From JACKHA01 sp041401985 (GTDB lineage Bacteria > Planctomycetota > Phycisphaerae > Phycisphaerales > UBA1924): a stretch of 59,654 bases of DNA. How positions within the stretch are numbered: position 1 is the first letter of the stretch; each line of letters begins with the position of its first letter. A model generated the notes under the pieces. It was not told where the DNA came from and searched no databases. It was given only the letters and a program-made list of their open reading frames with translations. Below are positions 51,168 to 59,652 of this stretch, piece after piece. The translations under genes were made by a program, and so were the position numbers. The stretch covers positions 1 through 59,654 of the forward strand of contig JAWKTE010000023.1 in the NCBI GenBank assembly GCA_041401985.1, read 5' to 3'.

Positions 51168-52104
51168 GGTCGCGCTCCAGTGTCCAGCGGCGAACGCCGC
51201 CGGCGGTGGGCCGCAATCCCTTGCAGCGCAGCAACTCGACGGTCCATCGTCGGGTGATGCTGTTGGATGAGAACGTGCCGAACGCTGCCGGGGGCGCGGC
51301 TCCATGTGCTCGCGAGGGCGCATCGACGGCGTGGCGCACGAGCCAGCGCGTCGACGCCGCCGAGAGTTCCGCCGATTCCCATGGCGGGCGCGCCATCAGG
51401 CACACGCCCCCGCCGGCCTCGGCGGCGAGTTGCAGGCGGCGCGTCGAGGCCATGTCGAAGCCCGAGCCATCGGCGACCACGCCCGCCACCGCCGGGCTGC
51501 GCAGGGCCAGGTCGATCGCCCACAGTCGGTCGCCCGGCGACCGGGCCCGCACGAACAGCGATCGCTCCAGCACCGCCTGCCCGCCGGCCTGGACGAGCGA
51601 GGGTGGATAGGGCCACACCCGCGATCCGACCCAGACGAGCCATGAGCCCGATGGAGCATCGCCCGCCCCGGCATCCGCTGCGGCACCCGCTACCACCCGG
51701 GCCGCGAGCATCGACAGGACGCCCAGGGGCGGGGTGGTCCAAGACCCGTGGCGCGGACGCTTCGGTCGGTTCCGACCCGGGCTTTGGCCCGGGCTTTGGC
51801 CCGGGCTTTCGGGCGGGCTTTCGGGCGGGCTTTCGGGCGGGCTTTCGGGCGGCTCCTCGTCCGGAGCCGCCTCGGCCACCCCCAACCACTCGTGCACGCC
51901 GCCCCGTTCCAGCCCGGCGCGGGGCAGGGCCGCGTCGAGATCGGCCAGCCCCGTGGGGACAACCCCCGGCCCTGCCCCCGATCCCGGCCCCCGGTCGCCG
52001 CCGCCATGCCCGAGGGTGTGGCACAGGTCGCGGAGGCGGCGGACCAGTTCGGCCGTCGGACGCGTCGCCCGCACCTCGCCTTGGCCTTGACCGAACTCGA
52101 CCAT
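51064..52104 (-). CDS. imuA: ImuA (SulA/RecA-like) mutasome protein
   Basis: 346 residues. The N-terminal VVPTGLADLDAALPRAGLERGGVHEWLG is the ImuA/RecA-like opening; SWLVWVGSRVWPYPPSLVQAGGQAVLERSLFVRARSPGDRLWAIDLALRSPAVAGVVADGSGFDMASTRRLQLAAEAGGGVCLMARP follows the family pattern. ImuA stimulates recruitment of ImuB and DnaE2 in damage-induced mutagenesis. Residues ~85-110 are a tandem PESP/GQSP linker encoded by a 12-bp repeat. The ATG is six nt after a strong -10 box, so the cassette mRNA is probably leaderless. Confidence 0.82.
   Translation of the reverse strand: MVEFGQGQGEVRATRPTAELVRRLRDLCHTLGHGGGDRGPGSGAGPGVVPTGLADLDAALPRAGLERGGVHEWLGVAEAAPDEEPPESPPESPPESPPESPGQSPGQSPGRNRPKRPRHGSWTTPPLGVLSMLAARVVAGAAADAGAGDAPSGSWLVWVGSRVWPYPPSLVQAGGQAVLERSLFVRARSPGDRLWAIDLALRSPAVAGVVADGSGFDMASTRRLQLAAEAGGGVCLMARPPWESAELSAASTRWLVRHAVDAPSRAHGAAPPAAFGTFSSNSITRRWTVELLRCKGLRPTAGGVRRWTLERDHATRRLRVVPDLRGGSGVEETPETPHRPAHRLVG
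51781..51852. repeat. 12-bp tandem repeat in imuA (six units)
   Basis: GCTTTGGCCCGG twice, then GCTTTCGGGCGG four times. On the coding strand it gives PPES and PGQS units of a flexible linker. Unit length equals that of the array in dnaE2, but the sequence differs. Confidence 0.9.
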
Positions 52105-52110
52105 GTCGTT

Positions 52111-52139
52111 AGGATATTGAACGTATTTCGATCTGTCAA
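52111..52139 (-). promoter_or_regulatory. Promoter of the imuA-imuB-dnaE2 cassette
   Basis: On the - strand TTGACA (52134-52139), exactly 17 bp, TATCCT (52111-52116), six bases, then ATG of imuA. This is the best sigma-70-type promoter in the window and implies a leaderless mRNA. Within the spacer GAAATACGTTC is an imperfect palindrome that could be the LexA site expected for this cassette; that part is speculative. Confidence 0.75.
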
Positions 52140-52186
52140 GTTTCTGTATGGTTTTTTGAGGATGGAGCGGCGTCGATCACCCGAAA

Positions 52187-52252
52187 CCGGGGCGGGGACG
52201 CCCCGGCTCGCAGAGAGTGGATCGACGGACCGGGGCGGGGACGCCCCGGCTC
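52187..52252. repeat. Two direct copies of the 23-bp palindromic repeat
   Basis: Exact copies at 52187-52209 and 52230-52252 of the 23-mer found at 10030-10052 and 10136-10158 (starts CCGGGGCGGGGACGCCCC). They lie in the divergent region between imuA and the MFS gene. Confidence 0.85.
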
Positions 52253-52318
52253 GCGAGGGTGTTGAGGGCGTGGCGGGGCGACTTGCGAAACGGGATTGGC
52301 TCCCAGACGATTGGCCGC

Positions 52319-53737
52319 ATGCGCGAGAAGGCACACGACGAGGCGGGGATGGGTGGCCAAGGCCCGGTGGGGCCTCGCGTGCGCCGGGCGTCGGTGCTGT
52401 TCGTGTTCCTGACCGTGGTGCTGGAGGTGCTGGGGTTCGGGCTGCTGATTCCGGTCGCGCCGCGCCTGGTCGAGAGCCTGCTGGAGCGCGGCCCGGACAC
52501 GACGGCGGAGGAACTGACGGCCCGGGCGGCGGAGTCCTTCGGGCTGCTGGCGGCGACGTACGCGGTGATGATCTTCCTGTTCTCGCCGACGCTGGGCGCG
52601 CTGTCGGACCGGTTCGGACGCCGCCCGGTGCTGCTGGTGGCGCTGCTGGGTTCGGGGCTTGATTACTTCGCGATGGCGTTGTCGCCGACGCTGTGGTTCC
52701 TGTTCCTGACACGGGCGCTCAACGGGCTGTCGGGGGCGTCGATCACGGTGTGCAACGCGTACATCGCGGACGTGACGCCGCCGGAGAAGCGGGCGGGGGC
52801 GTATGGGCTGCTGGGCGCGGCGTTCGGGCTGGGGTTCGTGCTGGGGCCGCTGATGGGCGGGCTGCTGGCGGCGGAGAAGATCGAGATCCCGCTGGTCGGG
52901 ATCACATACCACGGGGACATCCGGTATCCGTTTTACGCGGCGGGGTCGCTGTGCATCCTGAACTGGGTGTACGGGATGTTCGTGCTGCCGGAGTCGCTGT
53001 CGAAGGACAAGCGGGCGCACTTCCGGCTGGCGCGGGCGAACCCGGTGCGGGTGTTCGCGGGGATCGGGCACTACCCGCTGGTGGCGGGGCTGATCGCGTC
53101 GGTGTTCGTGATGAACCTGGCGCAGTTCGGGCTGCACGCGACGTGGGTGCTGTACACGGGGTACCGGTACGAGTGGAGCGACCTGGACGTTGGGCTGTCG
53201 CTGGCGTTCGTGGGGGTCGGGGCGGCGATCGTGCAGGGCGGGCTGGCGCGGAAGATCATCCCGGCGCTGGGGCCGGGGGTGGTCGGGGAGAAGCGGGCGC
53301 TGATCCTGGGCGGGGCGATCGGCGTGCTGGCGTTCGTGGGGTACGGGCTGGCGACCGAGGGGTGGATGATCTATGCGATCATCACGATCGGGTCGCTGGG
53401 GGGAATCGCGCAGCCGGCGTTCCAGGCGTTGATCACCAGGTCGGTGCGGGCCGACGAGCAGGGGCGTGTGCAGGGTGCGCTGCAGGGCACGAACAGCATC
53501 GCGCAGATCGGCGGGCCGCTGATCGCGACGGCGGTGTTCGCGTGGTTCATCTCGGAGCGTGCGCCGCTGACGCTGCCGGGGGCGTCGTTCCTGCTTGGGG
53601 CGGGGCTGATGGGGGTTGGGCTGGCGATCGCGTGGGGGGTGATGCGGCGGCACCTGGTGGAGGCGGCCGAGGGGCCTGGGGCGCAGCCGGTGCTGGACCC
53701 GGAGGGGGAGGCGGGGGCGGGAGCATCGGCGCTGTGA
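52319..53737 (+). CDS. MFS transporter (TetA/TCR-like)
   Basis: 472 residues, about 12 membrane helices. VLFVFLTVVLEVLGFGLLIPVAPRLVESL is typical of the TetA/TCR branch; FSPTLGALSDRFGRRPVLL is the cytoplasmic MFS motif A, and RALNGLSGASITVCNAYIADVTPPEKRAGAYGLLGAAFGLGFVLGPLMGG motif C. Probably an exporter of small hydrophobic compounds driven by protons; substrate not predictable. ATG 52319 is used; ATG 52349 is possible. Coding sequence is extremely GGG-rich at third positions like its right-hand neighbours. Confidence 0.88.
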   Translation: MREKAHDEAGMGGQGPVGPRVRRASVLFVFLTVVLEVLGFGLLIPVAPRLVESLLERGPDTTAEELTARAAESFGLLAATYAVMIFLFSPTLGALSDRFGRRPVLLVALLGSGLDYFAMALSPTLWFLFLTRALNGLSGASITVCNAYIADVTPPEKRAGAYGLLGAAFGLGFVLGPLMGGLLAAEKIEIPLVGITYHGDIRYPFYAAGSLCILNWVYGMFVLPESLSKDKRAHFRLARANPVRVFAGIGHYPLVAGLIASVFVMNLAQFGLHATWVLYTGYRYEWSDLDVGLSLAFVGVGAAIVQGGLARKIIPALGPGVVGEKRALILGGAIGVLAFVGYGLATEGWMIYAIITIGSLGGIAQPAFQALITRSVRADEQGRVQGALQGTNSIAQIGGPLIATAVFAWFISERAPLTLPGASFLLGAGLMGVGLAIAWGVMRRHLVEAAEGPGAQPVLDPEGEAGAGASAL

Positions 53738-53870
53738 TTGATCGACTGCCCCCTCCGTCATGCTCGCAGAGCCTCGCATGACACCTCCCCCGCGACGCGG
53801 GGTCGGGGCGTGGGCGAGCGATTGGGGTTCGAGGCTCGCCCCGGCGGGGTGGGGGGCCGATGATTCGGCC

Positions 53871-55799
53871 ATGAGTGATGCCAGCCAGCCGCCGTCGCCC
53901 GGACCATGGACGCCGCAGGGTCCGGCGTATGGAAACCCAGGCGTGGCAGGGGGCGGGGCGGGGCCCGGGATGTTCCAGGGACAGTTCGGTGCGCCGCCGC
54001 AGGTTCCGGGGGCTCCCGGGTCTGGGGCCGGGGGGTATGGAGCGGCGTCCGGCTCGGGTGCTCCGGGTCCGGCGCGTGTGCCCGATCCCGGGTCGCGGAC
54101 GGGGGCGCTGATCGCGAAGTTGATCGCGATCCCGCTGCTGCTGGTGGTGGCGGTGCTGCAGCAGTGGCAGATCTACGCGGGCGAGGCGATCTCGGCGACG
54201 GACCCGATCGTGGCACCCTCGCTGGACGACGAGGCGAGGCTGGTGTCGTCGATCATGCTGAAACTGCGGGAGGTGAACCCGCAGTTCGCGACCGGCGGCG
54301 AGCCGTTGTCGTCGGTGGACACGCGGTGGCAGGGCTGGGAGGAGTCGCCGAGCGGCGAGCGGGCGCGGGAGTGGCTGGCCGCGAGCGATGCGCGCGTGGA
54401 CGAGTTGCGGGCGGCGATGGTCGCGGGGGAGACGGCTGGGGCCGACGAGGCGATCGATCGCCTGGACGCGCTCGATTCTCGACTCGATGGCGATGCGCGG
54501 GTGCTGCGGGAGTTGGGCGTTGAGGCGCCGGCGATTCCCGGGGCGGTGACCGGGGACGGCGGCGGCGGCGATGCAGGTGCGGAGGGTTCGGGCGAGGACG
54601 GGTCGGCGGGACGCCCGAGGCCGCGAAAGGACGCGGCGGGCGCGGGCGAGGTCGACGAACTCACGCTGGCCCGCCAACGGATGATGTTCCGGACGGGGAT
54701 CCTGCAGGCGGATGTCGAGTTGCTGAGGCGGCACTACCGGGGCGTGGTGCGGTTTGAGGGGCTTCGCGCGGCGGCGGGGCAGAGGGAGAGCGGTCGAGCG
54801 GGCGACCCGGCGTTCGAGCCCGCGCTCGACGCGGACGCGTGGGCGGCGCTGGAGGAGCGGCACGGGTGGTTCGCGCGGCTCGCGCAGGTCACGCCGCTCG
54901 AGAAGGACGCGCCGGAGCGTGCCGCGCTGCTCGGGGGCGGCGAGGCCCTGCTGGCGGTGCTGCTGGTGATCGGCGGCGGGCTGGTGCTGGTGGGGTTTGG
55001 CGTGCTGGGGGCGGTGATCTGGGTGATCGTGAACGCCTCGATGGGCCGGTTCCGGCGGTGGTTCGTGCCGCCGGCGGTGGGCGGGAGCGCGTATGTCGAG
55101 ACGGCCGCGGGGTTCATCGTGCTGTTCCTGGCGGTGCAGGTGCTAGCGGGGGTGATCGCGGCGACCACGCCTGCGCTGGCGGGGTACGAGGTCGAGGTGT
55201 CGATGGCGTGCCAGTGGCTGGTGCTGCCGATCATCGCGTGGGGGCTGCTGCGCGGGGCGACGGTTGCGCGGTGGCGGCGTGACCTGGGGCTGATCGCCCC
55301 GCGCGGCGTGCTGCGGGAGGTCGGGGCGGGGTTCCTGGTGTACCTGGCGGGGCTGCCGCTGCTGGTGTCCGCGGGTCTGATCGGCGTGGTGCTCAAGACG
55401 GTTCAGGACAACCTGCTCGGGGATCATGTGCCGTACACGACCGGAGGCAACCCGATCCTGGAACTGGTGGGGTCGGGGGACGCGTGGCGGCTGGTGATGC
55501 TGTTCACGTTGGCGACGGTGTGGGCCCCGATCGTGGAGGAGGTCGTGTTCCGGGGGTGCCTGTACCGGCATATGCGGTCGCGCGTGCCGGCGGTGGTGGC
55601 GGCGATCGGCTCGGCCCTGGCGTTCGGGCTGATGCACGGATATGAGTTGGTGCTGCTGGGGCCGGTGCTGAGCCTGGGGCTGATCTTCGCGATGATGCGG
55701 GAGTGGCGTGGCTCGCTGGTGGGGCCGATCGTGATGCACGCGCTGCACAACGCGACGGTGCTGGCGATGGTGATCCTGCTGGTGCGGCTGTCGGCGTAG
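53871..55799 (+). CDS. CPBP-family intramembrane metalloprotease
   Basis: 642 residues. After a ~70-residue Gly/Pro-rich start, a membrane helix (LIAKLIAIPLLLVVAVLQQW) and a ~230-residue hydrophilic region with a helical hairpin, a second membrane block ends in the CPBP (Abi/CaaX-protease-like) domain: APIVEEVVFRGCLYRHM with E556, E557 and R561, then AFGLMHGYELVLLGPVLSLGLIF and the last histidine in IVMHALHNATV. Such proteases cleave membrane-associated substrates; some protect against bacteriocins. The long N-terminal region is not part of the usual family. Start ATG 53871. Confidence 0.85.
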   Translation: MSDASQPPSPGPWTPQGPAYGNPGVAGGGAGPGMFQGQFGAPPQVPGAPGSGAGGYGAASGSGAPGPARVPDPGSRTGALIAKLIAIPLLLVVAVLQQWQIYAGEAISATDPIVAPSLDDEARLVSSIMLKLREVNPQFATGGEPLSSVDTRWQGWEESPSGERAREWLAASDARVDELRAAMVAGETAGADEAIDRLDALDSRLDGDARVLRELGVEAPAIPGAVTGDGGGGDAGAEGSGEDGSAGRPRPRKDAAGAGEVDELTLARQRMMFRTGILQADVELLRRHYRGVVRFEGLRAAAGQRESGRAGDPAFEPALDADAWAALEERHGWFARLAQVTPLEKDAPERAALLGGGEALLAVLLVIGGGLVLVGFGVLGAVIWVIVNASMGRFRRWFVPPAVGGSAYVETAAGFIVLFLAVQVLAGVIAATTPALAGYEVEVSMACQWLVLPIIAWGLLRGATVARWRRDLGLIAPRGVLREVGAGFLVYLAGLPLLVSAGLIGVVLKTVQDNLLGDHVPYTTGGNPILELVGSGDAWRLVMLFTLATVWAPIVEEVVFRGCLYRHMRSRVPAVVAAIGSALAFGLMHGYELVLLGPVLSLGLIFAMMREWRGSLVGPIVMHALHNATVLAMVILLVRLSA

Positions 55800-55975
55800 G
55801 GGCTGGGCCGCGCGAGAGACCGCGCAAGAGCCGGCGCGGCGAGAGTTCGGCGCGGGGCGATCCGGCGGTGTCTGCGGGCGCGCGGCGGGTCGGGCCGATC
55901 GTACACTTGGCCCTTCGGGTCTCCCGCGCCGGGTGGCGGCAGCGGGCGGCGAGGCGGAGCCTTGCGCGTGCCGGC

Positions 55976-58435
55976 ATGAAGCGACTGATCCCCCGACTCA
56001 TCCCGAGCATGTTCCACCGACGCCTGGTGCTGATCGGGGCGTCGTTCGTCGTGGCGGCGGCGGGGCTGGCGGCGCAGTTGGGGCGGCTGACGCTGGTCGA
56101 GGGCGACGCGCTGCGGGCCCGGGCCGAGGCCCGGATGCGGTACACCGAGTGGGTCCCCACGACGCGGGGGCGGATCCTGGATCGCAACGGGCGGGTGCTG
56201 GCCCACGACCGGGCGTGCTACAACGTCTCGATGGACTACGCCATGGTCGCGGAGCAGTGGGCCCGCGAGCAGGCGACGGCCCTGGCACGCCGGCGGGATC
56301 GGGCGGCGTGGGCGAAGATGGGCGAGGCCGAGCGGGAGGAACTGGTCTCGCGGGTGCTCCCGGTGTACGAGGCCCATGTTGTTGAGGCGTGGGGGCGGCT
56401 GTCGCGTGACACCGGGGTGCCGCTGGGTGAGATCGCCGACGAGCGCCGGGCCGTGGTCGGCAGCGTTGAGGCGATGGCCGAACATCTGCGTGGAATCTGG
56501 GAACGCCAGTTCCGGGAGCAGCACGCGCGGACGGGTCGGGCGATGGAGCCGGACGACGAGCGCCGCCTGGCCCGGATCCAGACTCGACCGATCGCCGAGC
56601 AGGAGCAGGCGCACGTGGTGATCCGGGCGATCCCGGACGAGACGGCGTTCGCGCTGCTGCGGCTCGTCGATCAGAAGGTGCTGCTCGACCCGTGGGGCAC
56701 GGGCGACTCCGGTGATGCTGTGGAGGTGGCGCTGATCCCTGGGCTGGTGGTGGAGGACGCGGGGACGCGCGAGTACCCGTTCGAGACGGTGGTGGTGGAC
56801 ATCGACCAGGGCTCGCTGCCGCTGCCGCTGCGGGCCGAGGGGCGTCGGAGCGTGGTGGCGACGGGGCTGCTGGCGGACGTGCTGGGTTGGATGGGCACGC
56901 CGACGGCGGATGTGATCGAGCGGCGGGAAGAGCGGCGAAAGGCGGACCCGGCGCTCGCGGCGAGGACGATGGCCGCGGGCCTGAACGGTGATGTGGACCT
57001 CGGGGCGTACCGGGCGGGGGACTTGGCGGGCGTGCGGGGGATCGAGGCGTTCTGCGAGGACGACCTGCGGGGCCTGCGGGGCATGCGGATCGTGCGGCAC
57101 GACACGGGCGAGTCGAGCCAGACGCCGGCGGCCCCGGGGCGTGACGTGACGCTGACGATCGACGCGATGCTGCAGGCGCGGGTGCAGGCGATCATGTCGC
57201 CGGACCTGGGGCTGGCGCGGGTGCAGGCCTGGCACGGGAACCACGCGGTGGCGACGGGGGCGGCGCTCAATGGGGCCGCGGTCGTGCTGGATGTGGATAC
57301 CGGCGAGGTGCTGGCGATGGTGTCGACGCCAGGTGTGACGCAGGACGAGCGTCGGCGGGCGGAGGGGCGGGTGCTGGAGCGGGTCCGAACGGAGCCGGGG
57401 TACGACCCGTCGATCGATCCGGACGCGCTGCTGCGGTACAACCGGGCCGTGGGCGTGGCGTACGCGCCGGGGTCGGTGGCGAAGGTGGTGATGGTGCTGG
57501 AGGCGGTGCGTCAGGGGGTGTACAGCCTGAGCGAGCGGATCGCGTGCACGGGGCACCTGATCGAGTCGCGCAGCGACATGCTGCGGTGCTGGATCTACAA
57601 GAGGTACCTGACGACCCACAGCGTGACCATGGGGCACGACCTGTCGGCGGAGGATGCGCTGACGGCCTCGTGCAACATCTTCTTCTACACGCTGGGGCGG
57701 CGACTCGGAGCCGACGGGATCAACGAGGCGTATGAGCGGTTCGGCGTGGGCCAGGCGTACGACCTGGGTGTCGGGCCAGCGGCGGGCGGGCACACGCTGG
57801 CCCAGAACACGTCCGAGTCGATCATGATGGGGATCGGGCAGGGGCGTGTGGCGTGGACGCCGATGCACGCGGCCGACATGCTGGCGACGGTGGCCCGCGG
57901 CGGCGTGCGGCTGGAGCCGACGCTCGTGCGCGGTCGCGGCGAGGGCGAGGCGCACCCGCTGGGGTACGACCCGGCGGCGGTGCGCGCGGTGATCGACGGG
58001 CTGGACGGGGCCGTGCACGACGCAACGCACGGCACGGGCGAGCACATCACGTTCACGATCGACGCCAGCGGGCGTGCGGGCGATGGGAGCGGGACGCGCG
58101 AGGTCCGCGAGGCGATCTTCAACGTGCCGGGCGTGCGGATCGTGGGCAAGACGGGCACGGCGACGGCGCAGTCGATCGAACTGATCGGGAGCGACGGGCG
58201 GCCCGTGCTCGACGATGCCGGGAACATCGAGCGGGTGACGCCGGACCACTCGTGGTACGTGGCGTTGGTGGGGCCGCAGGGTGGGGCAGGAGGCGGGAGG
58301 TTGCGGTATGCGATCGCGGTGATGATGGAGAACGCCGGGAGCGGCGGGAAGGTGTCGGGGCCGATCTGCAACCAGATCGTGTGGGCGCTGGTGGAGGAGG
58401 GGTATCTGCCACGGGTGGAGGCGGCTGCCCCATGA
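55976..58435 (+). CDS. mrdA: Penicillin-binding protein 2 (elongasome transpeptidase)
   Basis: 819 residues, longer than usual (~630). One N-terminal membrane helix (LVLIGASFVVAAAGLAAQL), a pedestal opening with TTRGRILDRNGRVLAHD, and the transpeptidase domain with SVAK (S500, K503), SCN (565-567) and KTGTA (K725). It cross-links peptidoglycan during side-wall elongation with RodA. The extra length lies between residues ~90 and 380, a charged helical region (AREQATALARRRDRAAW) not seen in typical PBP2. A TACACT -10 box at 55902 gives a ~60-nt leader. Its TGA overlaps the rodA ATG. Presence of this pair in a planctomycete means peptidoglycan synthesis is retained. Confidence 0.92.
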   Translation: MKRLIPRLIPSMFHRRLVLIGASFVVAAAGLAAQLGRLTLVEGDALRARAEARMRYTEWVPTTRGRILDRNGRVLAHDRACYNVSMDYAMVAEQWAREQATALARRRDRAAWAKMGEAEREELVSRVLPVYEAHVVEAWGRLSRDTGVPLGEIADERRAVVGSVEAMAEHLRGIWERQFREQHARTGRAMEPDDERRLARIQTRPIAEQEQAHVVIRAIPDETAFALLRLVDQKVLLDPWGTGDSGDAVEVALIPGLVVEDAGTREYPFETVVVDIDQGSLPLPLRAEGRRSVVATGLLADVLGWMGTPTADVIERREERRKADPALAARTMAAGLNGDVDLGAYRAGDLAGVRGIEAFCEDDLRGLRGMRIVRHDTGESSQTPAAPGRDVTLTIDAMLQARVQAIMSPDLGLARVQAWHGNHAVATGAALNGAAVVLDVDTGEVLAMVSTPGVTQDERRRAEGRVLERVRTEPGYDPSIDPDALLRYNRAVGVAYAPGSVAKVVMVLEAVRQGVYSLSERIACTGHLIESRSDMLRCWIYKRYLTTHSVTMGHDLSAEDALTASCNIFFYTLGRRLGADGINEAYERFGVGQAYDLGVGPAAGGHTLAQNTSESIMMGIGQGRVAWTPMHAADMLATVARGGVRLEPTLVRGRGEGEAHPLGYDPAAVRAVIDGLDGAVHDATHGTGEHITFTIDASGRAGDGSGTREVREAIFNVPGVRIVGKTGTATAQSIELIGSDGRPVLDDAGNIERVTPDHSWYVALVGPQGGAGGGRLRYAIAVMMENAGSGGKVSGPICNQIVWALVEEGYLPRVEAAAP

Positions 58436-59652
58436 CCCGCGTGCTCGAGCAGATCCCCGCGATCATCCGCGGCACGGCGAACCCGAACCGGTCGCTGACC
58501 GACGTGCTGCGCCTGGTCAACGCCGGGTGGGTCTCGCTGGTGGCGGCGGCGGGGCTGACGCTGATCGGCGTGCTTGCGATCGATTTGGCCGACGGTCGTG
58601 CGGGGGCCGAGACGGCCCTTGCGGGCGAGGGGCTGCGGCAGGCGATCTTCGCGCTGCTGGGCGTGGCGGCGGCGATGGTGGTCGCGCTGCCCCACTACCG
58701 GATCGTGGGCGTGGTGGCGACGCCCGCGATGATCATCGCGCTGCTGCTGCTCGTGTTCCTGCTGATGCCGGGCGTGCCGTCGTGGGTGGTCAAGCCGCGG
58801 AACGGGACGCGGGGGTGGATCAACCTGGGGTTGATGGATTTTCAGCCGAGCGAGGTCGCGAAGATCGCGTATGTGCTTGTGGTGGCGCGGTACCTGCGGT
58901 ATCGCAGCGAGCACCGCAGGTTCCTGGGGCTGGTGCCGCTGGGCGTGCTGACGGCGATCCCGGTGGGGCTGATCGTGCTGCAGCCGGACCTGGGCACCGC
59001 GATGCTGTTCGCCCCGTCGCTGCTGGCGATGCTGCTTGCGGCGGGGGCGCGGCTGCGACACCTGACGATCATCGTGGTTGCCGCGATGATGGCCGGGCCG
59101 GCGATGTACCCGCTGCTGAGGCCGCACCAGAAGACCAGGATCGTGGCGCTGGTGCGCCAGATGCAGGGGGACCGCACGTCGGCGTCGGACATCAACTACC
59201 AGGCGTACACGGCCCAGACGGTGATCGGGGCCGGGGGGCTGGCCGGGGTGAGCGAGGACCGGGCACGCCTGCTGCTGGACCTGAACCCGCTGCCCGAGTC
59301 GCACAACGACATGGTGTTCGCGGTGATCGCGCTGCGCTGGGGGTTCATTGGGGCGATGGGGGTGGTGCTGCTGGCGGTGGCGTGGGTGGTCGGGGCGCTG
59401 TGGACCGCGGCCCAGACCAAGGAGCCGTTCGGGAGGCTGGTGTGCGTCGGGCTGGCGGCGTTCGTGGCGGCCCAGACGACCATCAACGTGGGGATGAACA
59501 TCGGGCTGCTGCCGATCATCGGGATCACGCTGCCGTTCGTGAGTTACGGCGGGTCGAGCATGATGACGGTGTGGATGATGACGGGGCTGGTGTTCAACGT
59601 GGCGCTGCACCGGCCGCGGCCGCCGTTCCGGCCTTCGTTTGAGTGGGAGTAG
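58432..59652 (+). CDS. mrdB: RodA, SEDS peptidoglycan glycosyltransferase
   Basis: 406 residues, about ten membrane helices. Polymerises lipid II into glycan strands in complex with PBP2. Signatures: NGTRGWINLGLMDFQPSEVAKIAYVLVVARYL, VLQPDLGTAMLFAP with the catalytic-region aspartate, LPESHNDMVFAVIALRWGFIGAM, and INVGMNIGLLPIIGITLPFVSYGGSSMM. Start ATG 58432 overlaps the mrdA stop (ATGA), so the two are translationally coupled. The gene ends two bases before the window edge. Confidence 0.93.
   Translation: MTRVLEQIPAIIRGTANPNRSLTDVLRLVNAGWVSLVAAAGLTLIGVLAIDLADGRAGAETALAGEGLRQAIFALLGVAAAMVVALPHYRIVGVVATPAMIIALLLLVFLLMPGVPSWVVKPRNGTRGWINLGLMDFQPSEVAKIAYVLVVARYLRYRSEHRRFLGLVPLGVLTAIPVGLIVLQPDLGTAMLFAPSLLAMLLAAGARLRHLTIIVVAAMMAGPAMYPLLRPHQKTRIVALVRQMQGDRTSASDINYQAYTAQTVIGAGGLAGVSEDRARLLLDLNPLPESHNDMVFAVIALRWGFIGAMGVVLLAVAWVVGALWTAAQTKEPFGRLVCVGLAAFVAAQTTINVGMNIGLLPIIGITLPFVSYGGSSMMTVWMMTGLVFNVALHRPRPPFRPSFEWE

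Noticed and set aside
46615..51852. Tandem arrays as possible CRISPRs
   Set aside because: Units are 12 bp with no spacers and lie within coding sequence; no cas genes are present.
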